Shown: positions 55,946 through 64,000 of the stretch, piece by piece
How the letters are laid out: every line of letters starts with the position of its first letter
Numbering within the stretch: the stretch's first letter is position 1
Assembly (NCBI GenBank): GCA_904063045.1
Contig: CAJFCJ010000113.1
Span: 17,444-81,443, forward strand
Direction of reading: 5' to 3'
DNA: 64,000 nt
DNA from: Dimorphilus gyrociliatus
Taxonomy: Eukaryota > Annelida > Polychaeta > Dinophilidae
Translations under genes and position numbers: made by a program
Notes under the pieces: model-generated
Databases searched by the model: none
Seen by the model: the letters and a program-made list of their open reading frames with translations, nothing else
What the model was told of the DNA's origin: nothing

Positions 55946-56360
55946 CCATGTTCAATTTGGAATCTCTATCAATAACCAACTGTATAAATTTAAAAATTAA
56001 ACAATTAACAATAATGATAAACAAAATGGCTGCTATAAAAATAAAGCTAATTTATAAATAAATCATTTCAACACAATATTCTATAACTTACTGATATCAA
56101 TTCTAAAGTTTGTGTTTTGTCTGATGGTTTTCAATAGTGAAATATATTTCAAACTGCAAAAAATTCTGAAAAATTGTAGATGAAATATGCACAATATTCA
56201 CTTTCCATGAAAAACATAGAAGATCCCAGAACTGTTTCCTGTCTGGATTTCAAAATGGCTACCAAAAGTGATTGCATTATGGGAATGTATTGGATATATC
56301 TCAAAATCAATAATAAAAATTTAAATTTGAAAAAGTATTTTTTAATATATTCTTCACATA

Positions 56361-56463
56361 GTGGACGTTTTCTCCAGTGGACGTTTTCTCCGACCAGTGG
56401 ACGTTTTCTCCAATCAGTGGACGTTTTCTCCAGTGGACGTTTTCTCCAGTGGACGTTTTCTCC
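56361..56463 (-). repeat. right subterminal array of MULE-B, six inverted units
   Basis: Six copies of AGTGGACGTTTTCTCC (two with CGACC or AATC spacers), the reverse complement of the left array. Confidence 0.93.
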
Positions 56464-57365
56464 ATAATTCGCAGACATCAAGTCATCTGGAAGAGCAATT
56501 GCTGAAGATCTATTAATTAATTTAAATAAAAGTGAAAATAACCTACCAAAACTGGAAAATCTGAGGAGATTAGCCAATATCAATAGGCAAAAATCAAGGC
56601 CTAAAGAACCAAACGAAATTGATTTTGAACTTAATACAACATTTATACCAGATGATTTTCTTCAAAGTGATATTGTTGTAAGAAATCAAAGAGTTTTACT
56701 ATTTGCTTCTAAGCACCAGCTGTCTTTATTATGTAAAAGTAAAGTATGGTATTTAGATGGCACTTTCAAGGCTGTGAAGGATCCATTTGTACAACTTTTT
56801 TCTGTTCATTCTTTTATTAAAAATGATGGAGAAGCAAAACAAATTCCATTAGCATTTGCTTTTTTAACATCAAAGAAAAAAAAGTGTACAAAATGATTCT
56901 TAAAGTAAGTATGATTTGGTTGCTTAATTCTGTTTCATTAACTTCATCTTATCAAAAGGAGATTCAAAAATTGACAAATGGTTTTCAACCTGACAAATTT
57001 GTAGTTGATTTTGAATTAGGTATATGGAGTGCTCTTAACTCAGAAGTATCAGAAGAAAAGTGTCATCCAGAAGCAGAAGCAAGTATTTGCTGTTTGGGAT
57101 GAATACAAATTGGGAATGATTACATCTGCTGTCCTCTTGCAGAAGATTGCATTAATCTATTCAAAATAATTCTCAGTGTGTTAACATACTTTATACTTTA
57201 TTCTAGTAACTTTTAAACTTTGTATAACATTCTTAGCTTTTTTCATTTTTAATACATTTTAATAAACATATATTCATTATTAATTATTATATTCTCAGTA
57301 TATTGCCATTGGTTCCCAAAATAGAGCAATCTTTTTTAAAATTCAAATATCTTTTCCCACTACTT

Positions 57366-57472
57366 GTTTTTCCCAACCTTGGGACATTTTTTCCTAACCT
57401 TGGGATGTTTTTTCCCACACTGGGACGTTTTTTCCCAGGGACGTTTTTTCCCAAGGACGTTTTTTCCCATAC
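57366..57472. repeat. right terminal array of MULE-A
   Basis: Five units of the type 'gggacgttttttcccaa', the outer three perfect in the ACGTTTTTTCCCA core and the inner two changed to 'cattttttcc' and 'tgttttttccc'. Confidence 0.85.
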
Positions 57473-57804
57473 TCACTTGGATGGATTTATAGTTAGAGGG
57501 TTGCAATTTAAGATTAGGCAATATAAATCACACAGATATTACACTTAACTTCAGAAATATTAGGGTATGCTTGAACACTCTGTGGGTACATTTGCACCCC
57601 CACCCTATATGGGTATATATATAGAAACAAAGCAAAGTACATCTACCATCATTATTACTACATTCAATATCAAATGGATGTAGGATACTTTCATAGAAAA
57701 TTCTTTTACTGAAAATATTTGAATTATATTTAGTTTCAAATTAATCAATTTTATGAAACCTTGACTCTTGATTATTATTAATTGAGATTGTACATTCTGG
57801 CAGT
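57473..57804. other. non-coding right of MULE-A
   Basis: No Gypsy2 sequence resumes here. It contains GGGTACATTTGCACCC (about 57582-57597), related to the 7966 minisatellite unit. Short open frames are insignificant. Confidence 0.4.
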
Positions 57805-58333
57805 TTATATCGATTGTGAACAATTCAAATAAAATATATTTTCACTATTTGTAATAATATCAGCATTTGTTTTTGCATTCTGAAATGTTCCAGTTGTAAA
57901 TCCAAAATATTTACAGACAGATAAAATTTCATAAATTTCCATTCCTTTTACTGTAGATAAATACCAAGCACCATGAACATATAAAATAAGCTGACCCCTG
58001 TAACTGTCTAGACTGTTTCCATTATTACTGCCATTTGACAACAAATAGTTGTGAGCATCATTGAAAAGTATAAAATCTTTATCTATTTAATGAGAAAGAA
58101 ATATACAAATTAGAAAATTTTAGAAATTGTAAAGAAATTCAAGCAAAATCAGAACTTTTTATTTGAGTTTTATCAGTGCAAAATACTGCTATTGTATTCA
58201 TAATGGAAGGATCTCCATTGTGTAGTTGGCACTCATTGTAAAATAAATTTTTGTCATTAAGACATGAAGTAAACATTGGTGGTGATTCAGTATCTAAATG
58301 ATAGTTCATTGAAGGACAATTCCTCATCTGCAA
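57805..58333 (-). CDS. SRCR-like domain gene fragment (gene E)
   Basis: The minus strand has two exon blocks. 58333-58139 reads 'ESPPMFTSCLNDKNLFYNEC' and, further on, 'NTIAVFCTDKTQ', the C-terminal pattern of a scavenger receptor Cys-rich domain (C...n l..C........ vv.C). 58085-57805 reads 'EIYEILSVCKYFGFTTGTFQ' and 'SENIFYLNCSQS', which match the vCrqLGf and i.l..C elements of another SRCR repeat. An intron ('gataaagatttt' side) separates them. No signal peptide or other domain was found, so this is a partial gene or fragment. It would be extracellular. Confidence 0.5.
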
Positions 58334-58539
58334 TATTTAGAAAAAGCTTATTATTTATAAGCTCTTAATTGGTTATTTTAAATATCTTGTCTATATGCAG
58401 ATGTGATTACTAAATTGTATATACTCTAATTAAATAGGGTTTTGGAGAAATTTTTGCAATTCTTTTATATTATCTCTAATTTTTTAACCCAAAAATTTTT
58501 AAAAAGTAAGGAATATATCAATTTTTTTTCATAAGATAA
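58334..58539. other. non-coding
   Basis: AT-rich, upstream of the SRCR-like exons; nothing recognised. Confidence 0.4.
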
Positions 58540-58700
58540 GGATCTTTTACAATAAACAGGGTCAAGGATTATTATATTATGCAATAATGATGTAAACAAC
58601 AACATATTTGTGTTCCTAGGCCTTTAACATTAATTCTTACTTCATATTTTTGTAAATAAACATTGTTGCTGTTGTGAACACCTAGGGTTATCTACTAAAT
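58540..58700 (-). repeat. family 4 repeat, inverted copy
   Basis: The reverse complement matches 43305-43455 in order: 'tgtttatttac.aaatatga', 'ttgttgtt.acatca.tatt', 'gcataatat.ataa.ccttg' and 'accctgttt.ttgt'. It is a diverged dispersed repeat. Confidence 0.7.
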
Positions 58701-59329
58701 ATTGTTCATAAGTGTACAGTGAGGAAATTTTTTTGAATATGGTAAAAACATTTTATAATCCTCGATGACTTTGTTTCAGTTGAGGGTTAGGCAATATAAG
58801 TACATATACAGATAGATGGGTAGATTAATTAGCACCCTTTATCAAATATGAGACAATTTTTCATAGACATTACTGCATTTTACATGTTGGGCTATCATTA
58901 GTGTTAACACTCAAATTATTCATTTGGGCTAGTTCAGAGTTAGGGTTAAGATTAGAAGCATTAATATTCACAAATATCAAAATATGGACAAAATTTCCAA
59001 GGATAAGATCTCTTGTAACTGTTTTTTTGTCTTAGATTTTTAGTATTTTATAATGTATACTGGGTGGAGAACTTTTATCACAGGTCTGGGCGACCTCTGC
59101 CACAGTTCTGGGCAACTATTATCACAAGTCTGGGTGACTTCTGTCATTTTCGTGTTTTACAAATAATTTTCCATACAGAAACTTGTTATAGCTTTTTTTT
59201 TATCATATTCATGGGTTCATTTTTGAATGAATCATCTACTTTTGTTTTAAAATTTTCCTCAACTTCAGAAAAAATTTATTAATGAATTTAAATTTATACT
59301 ATTTGCCCAAAGGGTATTGAAACCAATGG
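58701..59329. other. non-coding with short tandem motif
   Basis: At 59072-59152 three to four copies of 'gg(t)ctgggcgacctctg.cac'-like units with a CTGGG core are seen. No gene. Confidence 0.5.
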
Positions 59330-59875
59330 TCAACTTGGGAGATATATTTGTTTATTTAAATGGCAAATAAAAGTAGAAGTTTTGCCATTTTCCATAACAT
59401 CGGATACAATTGGAAGATGACCAAATGTTTTGGATTTGGCAACATATGAATGTCTCTCTTTAGAAGTTACACCAAATAAAAATTTCTTGTAAAATGCTGT
59501 CATTTTATGAATTGAAAAATCTACATAAGGAAATAAGTACAAAAAATTGTATTAAGAGAGTATTAGAAAGAGAGAGAGAAATAATTTTTTACCTTCCAAT
59601 TCCCATTTTGAGCAAAAGACAAATGAAAAATTAGAATTGGTAGTATTTAAAAAAACTTTTAATCCATTTATGTTCATTCTTAATTTTCCAACCTTTATTA
59701 ATTTTGTCTTATTTAAATAGAATTCAGTTTTATTGCATAAATTCAAACTTAGATTTTGATTTTGTTGTTTTATTAATGCATATGTTTCTCTTTTATATCT
59801 TTTATACAATTGATAATGATTTGTTATAACATTGAAAATTGCAAATAGGTCTGAATGGGAAAATAAATTCATCAA
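59330..59875 (-). CDS. unnamed gene, paralogue of gene F
   Basis: Two minus-strand blocks (59875-59552 and about 59530-59330). The first has 'LKVFLNTTNSNFSFVFCSKW', the second 'SYVAKSKTFGHLPIVSDVME' followed by 'FICHLN'. Both have counterparts in the same order in the 41.9-42.8 kb locus. An intron at about 59590-59523 fits (donor 'gaag|gtaaaa' on the minus strand). I do not recognise the domain. Charged, Cys-containing and without a membrane span, it is possibly extracellular and next to the SRCR-like exons. Confidence 0.4.
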
Positions 59876-61129
59876 TTATCAACATTCTACCATTCTAATA
59901 AAGATAATTATTTTTTTGTCCAGTTCAACTAGGATTTTTCAACAATTCTCTACAAATCTAACCCTTACTTTTTTCAGACAAGTGATGTAATATTTTTAAA
60001 GTCAGTCTTTCTTTGATCAAACTTTAACAAACCTCTCTCTCTCAACCTTTTAATAATGTTAATTTACTATTGATAGTTTCCTCTTATTCATAAATTTTAT
60101 TTTTGAATCAATCCAATAAAAGGAAAGTCTTTGTTGTGAGTCATTAAAAACTCATTTTTTATGATTGTTCTTTGGAAAACTACTTCCTTTTTTCAATATG
60201 TCATCTGCTTGTTTCAGCAGTTGTTGAATAGCAACTTTCTTAAAGATTTCTTTAAACAACACACTCTCTTGCTAACAAACACATTTCTAAATTTAATTTT
60301 AAAAACTCAATTCTTGCTTTGTTCAACAAATAAAATAATTCTTGTTTTGCTCAGATCTATTTTAGAATTACAAGCATGTATTGTATGTTCATTTACGTTT
60401 TGTTCTCACAAAGTAAAGATTATAAAGGCTACTTATTATCCTACTAAATATGTCCCTCTTCTTACAAAATCCTCCAATCCCCACATTCTTACAATAAGGT
60501 AAAGAGCGAGAAAAATTTGTATATATAGTACTTTTTCACCTAAATAATTTTCATAGAAGAGCTGGAAAACATAGACTTTAGTTTACTGACATGGTGTTGA
60601 AGTTTTATAACACTTTAAACAAAAGGATCCCAAATTATGAAAGTTTTTGGTTGATGATATATGTTTTCTATGAAGGAATTTTTTCAAAAAAAAACATTTT
60701 CAATATATCAAAAAAATAAAAAGATTAGTTTGTTCATTATCATTAGTAAGTGGACAACTGCATTAGGATATCAAGTTCCTCTTAATAGAGTTTTTGTATT
60801 ATATACATATACATTTTATCAAAATATTTCATTGTTGATGTACACATTTAGGCAGTTTCCATGCACCATACACAAATACTTTCCAAGGAGTACACACACT
60901 TCATAGTGTGCACCCAAAATTGTTACATTCCATTCATCAATGGAAAAGCAGTATTGGAATTGTATTATAAAGTACTCTAAACGCCTAACTTGCAACATAC
61001 ACAATTATTTATACTAATTTACAATTAATTTGATTACTAAGCCTAATTAACTTATATGCACACTTGTAGGTTGTAATCGTGCACTGTACACATATGCTTA
61101 CCAACGAGTTCTAGTTTATGTTGTACAAC
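59876..61129. other. non-coding, AT-rich
   Basis: No supported gene; open frames at 60161-60906 are AT-driven with Phe/Ile/Leu bias on both strands. A weak LTR2-like remnant ('aagcagtattggaattgtat') is at about 60940-60965. Confidence 0.4.
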
Positions 61130-61612
61130 TTACGAATATATTTTTATTATGTTTGAAACTATTATAATAGGCCTAATACTTATGCCACACCCAAACAACT
61201 TAAGAAAAACACATTAACCTTTCAACAAGTTATAATTTAATTAACTTTCATAAAAGACAACAATTATGTTTAGTGGACTTTGTGACATCCTGTTACTAAA
61301 GATAAACATAAACTAGAACATTCTCCAACTGCAAACTGATGATTAGATATCAGTGACAAACCAAAGAATATATAAACTCTCATAGTTTTATTTGAAGCAG
61401 AGCCTCTCTCTCTCATCTCTATCTCTACATCCCAATTGGAGAAGATAATCTGGAAACAAGCTGAAGTCTGAGACTCCTACTCTCTTTGGTTGAAAGCTAC
61501 TGGGTATCTTGGCTGGTGCTACAAACTATCTACCTTGCTATTGAACTTTGATATATCTACTTGCTTAAGTATCGTATTTTGAATAAATCATTTAAACTTA
61601 AACATTTTTGTG
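61130..61612 (+). repeat. LTR3-type LTR (Gypsy1-related), plus orientation
   Basis: It contains 'acatcctgttactaaagata', the TATA-like 'agaatatataaactctc', a CT-rich leader and 'tgcttaagtatcgtattttg' then 'aataaatcatttaaac'. These correspond in order to the Gypsy1 LTR read on its sense strand. Its orientation is opposite to the pol-env fragment that abuts it at about 61612. Exact left terminus unclear. Confidence 0.65.
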
Positions 61613-62915
61613 TAATTATTTTCTAAGCTTCTTATGATAATAATTGCTTCATCTGTTTCACAAAATGATTGTCCAGGTAGACAGTCTTCCACATAATCAA
61701 GATTGGTGGTAATCATCATATTTGGTGGTTGCAAATATGCTGTCCCCAACTGTATGATTGTGGTGTATTCCAAGACCACTGTAGTTTTTAGCCATGTGTA
61801 GGCTGGATGATAATGATCTTTGTGAACCCATGTATTTCCTTTGATAGTTAAGGGTTTGCTCTGGAAGGATTGTCTGTTTTCAACCATATGTTTACACTGT
61901 TTAGGGCTTATTTTAACAACAGAATCCTCAATTCTTCTTTTCTTAGCTCCAAAGAAGTAATAGGTATAATAATTTGTTCTTTGATTTACCTGACATTTGA
62001 TAGCATCAGTTTCAATTTCCTTCAAATTCAATTCATAAATATCAGCTGTAATAGTCTTTGTTTGCTGAGATTCTATATTGCAAACAGGTTTATCTGCTAG
62101 ATCAAAAGCTTGATTAGGCAGTTGATTATTACAAAAATATAGAGGTGGTTTAAATGTTAATGTAATATTTGCACTGGTAACATGTGCAGTTTTGTAGGAT
62201 GATTTTAACATTGCCACTGAATTAGTACAACTCAATGTCATTATTAACAAAAACAATGCAGGGAACAATGAGATTTGTTTACTTTTTGGTGTTGTCATAC
62301 CTGTAATTGATGAAATTTCTGGGGGATTTATGTCTTGTTCCTTTGCCAATTTAAGTCTGCTACCATGAACAAACTTGAATGTGTCATTATCCATTTCTAG
62401 CTCATAAATCCAGTTTTGATGGTTTACCTTAGTTATTCTATAGGGTCCTGTCCATTTTAGAGAAGGTACTTTTGTTATGGCTATTCTTGCACCATCATTC
62501 CTCAAAAATACTTTATCATCAACATTGAAATATTTTGGAGGAATCAAATTCTTGTTCTTTCTTTCTCTGTATTGTTCTTTTGCCATAATTGATTTACAAA
62601 TGCAGTAGCCCTCAATTGTTCTAATTGTTGTTGGTGACTGAATACAAATAGGGCAATGGACTCTGTAGAAGGTATGTTCATAGTCACATCTATTAATGTT
62701 CTTGTTTTGATACCAAAGAGAAGTTCTTGTGGGGGCACATCTGTACTCCCTACTGGTGATTGATTCAAAAAAGCTTGTATCAATGGTAGGTTTGCAACCC
62801 AATTATCTACATTTTCTTCCAAAACCAATTTGTTGATTTCACTTCTTACCTCTCTGTTTCTTCTTTCTACTAGTTCATTACTTTGACTTCTATAAGCAGT
62901 AGTTTGAATTTTATT
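61588..62915 (-). pseudogene. Gypsy1-family integrase-env fragment
   Basis: On the minus strand the fragment starts in integrase ('QTTAYRSQSNELVERRNREV', which contains the catalytic Glu). It continues through 'PPQELLFG', has a one-base frameshift near 62590, then the integrase C-terminal region ('VDDKVFLRNDGARIAI', 'PSLKWTGPYRI'). Without a stop it then enters an env-like protein with a hydrophobic signal-type segment ('LFPALFLLIMTLSCTNSVA') and a Cys-containing ectodomain with 'GAKKRRIED', a basic stretch. It is cut off at 61612 by an oppositely oriented LTR. It shows the part that Gypsy1 (919-7948) has lost. It is an inactive relic. Confidence 0.78.
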
Positions 62916-63140
62916 AATACATATGAAACTCCAAAATCTGATCATTGAAACAACAATAACAACAACAGACACATCTATTGTTCCATTGTCCAGCGTACTT
63001 GGTCAAGTAGACAAATGAAATGTCAGTATTTCAGTACTTTTCCAATAAAATGTATTGAAGAAATATCAGAATACAACTGCCAGTTCAGCAAAATAATCAA
63101 TTTGATAGATAAAAGTTAGGACATTTTCAAGTTTCCTTCA

Positions 63141-63503
63141 ATGTATGGACTATTGTCCATAAAATATAAATTATTTATCATAAGTGTAAGTTTGTCAAAA
63201 TTCGCCCATCCTAACCCATCGAAAATAGCATTGATTATTGAATGTTCCATTAAAAGATTGCCTAATGAAATTGTATTTGCGTTAGATTCATTTGAAATTG
63301 TAATTGTTTCAATAGGCCTCTTTGAATATTCAAAATATGAGCTGATTAATAGGGGTGGAGAGGCACTTAAGCTTTGGTTGAACAAACATGACAACTTGAA
63401 CAGTGCAACAATTGCAAATTACTTAAATTTGCCTTGTAAACTGATCAATTACCTGACAATTTTAGCAAATTTCTTTCAAATGTTTGACTTGTTCATCGCT
63501 TAA
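63141..63503 (+). CDS. possible death-domain-like exon
   Basis: Open for 120 codons. The middle reads 'IGLFEYSKYELINRGGEALK', then 'LWLNKHDNLNSATIANYL', similar to helices 3-6 of death domains (LGL....ieli ... aL.lWl..hg..aT...Ll.aL). The 3' end overlaps the antisense LRR pseudogene, so the true exon probably ends earlier. No other domain was found. This is a pattern-based guess. Confidence 0.3.
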   Translation: MYGLLSIKYKLFIISVSLSKFAHPNPSKIALIIECSIKRLPNEIVFALDSFEIVIVSIGLFEYSKYELINRGGEALKLWLNKHDNLNSATIANYLNLPCKLINYLTILANFFQMFDLFIA

Positions 63504-64000
63504 ATCGCAATTATCCACAAATATTTTAATTAAAGTACTTGACATTGATTTAAGCGATTGGCATACGTCTTTAAACCCATTACCCATTTCTTGATTACCC
63601 AATAATTCAATGGTAAGCAAATCTTGACAAACTTCAAATGTTTCAGCCAAATATTTGGTTTGAATATCATTTAAATGGTAGTCCTTTAATCTAATTTCTT
63701 TTAAAGTTCTCGACGAAGATTGAAGTCCATTGAAAACTTTTAAAAGTCCATTTCCCATTTCTCTATCTTCGGATAAATCAATAAATTCCAATAAAGAACA
63801 AATTTCAAGTGTTTTTCCTAAATATAAATGCTTGCTTATCATTCGAATAACACTGCCCAATATTAAGTCGTTTTAGAGAAGGAGAAGAGAATGTTAACCC
63901 TTCGCAAATAGATTGAAATCCATTTTCCATATATAAATTCCCAGATAATTGAATGTCTTCTAAAGAATAGCAAACTTTTAAAGTCTCTCCTAAAAATTCT
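63462..64000 (-). pseudogene. LRR gene 5, broken and running off the window
   Basis: The minus strand from 64000 reads 'EFLGETLKVCYSLEDIQLSG' and 'GFQSICEGLTFSSPSLKRLN'. A frameshift near 63850 follows, then two more double repeats ('GKTLEICSLLEFIDLSEDRE', 'GFKDVCQSLKSMSSTLIKIF') to a stop at 63462. It is the same family as the other LRR genes. The N-terminal part lies beyond the right edge. Confidence 0.7.

Larger units (their letters stand above)
54691..56470 (-). mobile_element. MULE-B: nested Mutator-like transposon with 9-bp target duplication
   Basis: It is flanked by perfect direct repeats GCAGACATC (54682-54690 and 56471-56479). The left end is GGGTACA followed by six GGAGAAAACGTCCACT units (54698-54803). 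The right end has six inverted units AGTGGACGTTTTCTCC (56361-56463) and ends ATAATTC. It is inserted in the MULE-A transposase and shares the AACGTCC core with it. It encodes a minus-strand transposase that has lost a central part. Confidence 0.95.
53887..57102 (+). pseudogene. MULE-A transposase, interrupted by MULE-B
   Basis: Exon 1 (53887-about 53988) reads 'MAPVCINCNKRFYGRQRKMK' followed by CxxC...HxxC, a PHD/RING-like finger. Exon 2 (about 54046-54131) continues it ('VFCNNCAEKF', 'CSLCHHIC'). Exon 3 from about 54183 leads to a FLYWCH-type finger ('GYAFNIKSRSDKRTI*RCS', then 'IQCP' and 'KHERNHN'). A TAG at 54523-54525 replaces the conserved Trp of WRC. MULE-B is inserted after 54690. From 56471 the same frame continues ('KSSGRAIAEDLL') into the MULE catalytic domain with 'VWYLDGTFKAV' (first Asp) and 'VVDFELGIWSAL' (second acidic motif). 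The C-terminal CxFH and His-rich part is missing. The gene is clearly dead. Confidence 0.82.
53437..57472 (+). mobile_element. MULE-A: Mutator-like DNA transposon with inverted subterminal arrays
   Basis: The left end (53437-53473) is GGGGTTGGGAAAAAACGTCC plus a second TTGGGAAAAAACGTCC. The right end (57372-57472) carries five inverted units such as 'ggacgttttttcccaa', two of them diverged. Between them lies a plus-strand transposase with zinc-finger, FLYWCH and MULE domains, itself interrupted by MULE-B. No target duplication was found, and the Gypsy2 sequence does not resume at the right end. Confidence 0.85.

Noticed and set aside
56149-56583. 144-codon ORF across the right end of MULE-B
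   Set aside because: Crosses the array and the insertion junction, antisense to the MULE-A transposase; chance frame.
60161-60906. Candidate genes of 81-113 codons
   Set aside because: Composition is AT-driven, frames on both strands are comparable, and there are no splice or domain signals.

Overview
The window is AT-rich animal DNA (estimated by eye, roughly 70% A+T). Genes are split by short GT...AG introns of about 50-100 bp. It encodes extracellular domain types typical of Metazoa (LDL-receptor class A, C-type lectin, SRCR, PAN, discoidin/F5-8C, Ig, seven-transmembrane receptors), and TTAGGG-type telomere-like motifs occur inside repeats. Nothing in the sequence fixes the phylum; an invertebrate is the likely source. 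No tRNA, rRNA or CRISPR was seen. There is one assembly gap (11184-11465).

Host-type content falls into three groups. (1) Three relatives of an LDLa-LRR-GPCR (GRL101-like) family: 12.4-17.75 kb (best preserved), 22.6-26.6 kb (broken) and 44.9-47.7 kb (broken). The 12.4 and 44.9 kb loci end in a tail that looks like a degenerate protein-kinase domain. (2) A scattered family of RNI-type leucine-rich-repeat genes with a double repeat of about 56 residues: 29.8-31.6 (-), 32.8-34.6 (+), 39.1-40.4 (-, broken), 47.9-49.1 (-) and 63.5-64.0 kb (-, broken). (3) Small secreted or lectin-like genes and fragments: a discoidin/FTP-like exon (20.7 kb), discoidin x2 plus FAMeT-like domain (27.1-28.8, -), PAN plus discoidin (37.5-38.2), SRCR-like (57.8-58.3, -), and two related unnamed genes (41.9-42.8 and 59.3-59.9, -).

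Mobile DNA dominates the rest. Gypsy1 (919-7948, minus strand) is nearly intact, with 635-bp LTRs differing at about three sites, a PBS complementary to the tRNA-Ser 3' end, gag-protease and pol ORFs, and an env-like C-terminus. Broken relatives lie at 8.05-9.28 and 61.6-62.9 kb. Gypsy2 (49290-53437, plus) has a 935-bp LTR, also found solo at 35085-36019 and 41173-41922 and as fragments elsewhere. Its gag-pol ORF is cut in the RT/RNase H linker by a MULE-type DNA transposon (MULE-A, 53437-57472), which is itself cut by a second one (MULE-B, 54691-56470). MULE-B is flanked by a perfect 9-bp target duplication, and removing it makes the MULE-A reading frame continuous.

The MULE-like elements share terminal or subterminal arrays built around a GAAAACGTCC core. 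The arrays range from two-ended inverted arrays to a 188-bp MITE with a perfect 9-bp duplication (44652-44839).

The most unusual observations are the receptor-pseudokinase architecture, the inverted subterminal arrays with family-specific units, the env-like region read in one frame with pol, and a tandem 22-residue repeat resembling SUMO-interacting motifs in the Gypsy2 polyprotein.
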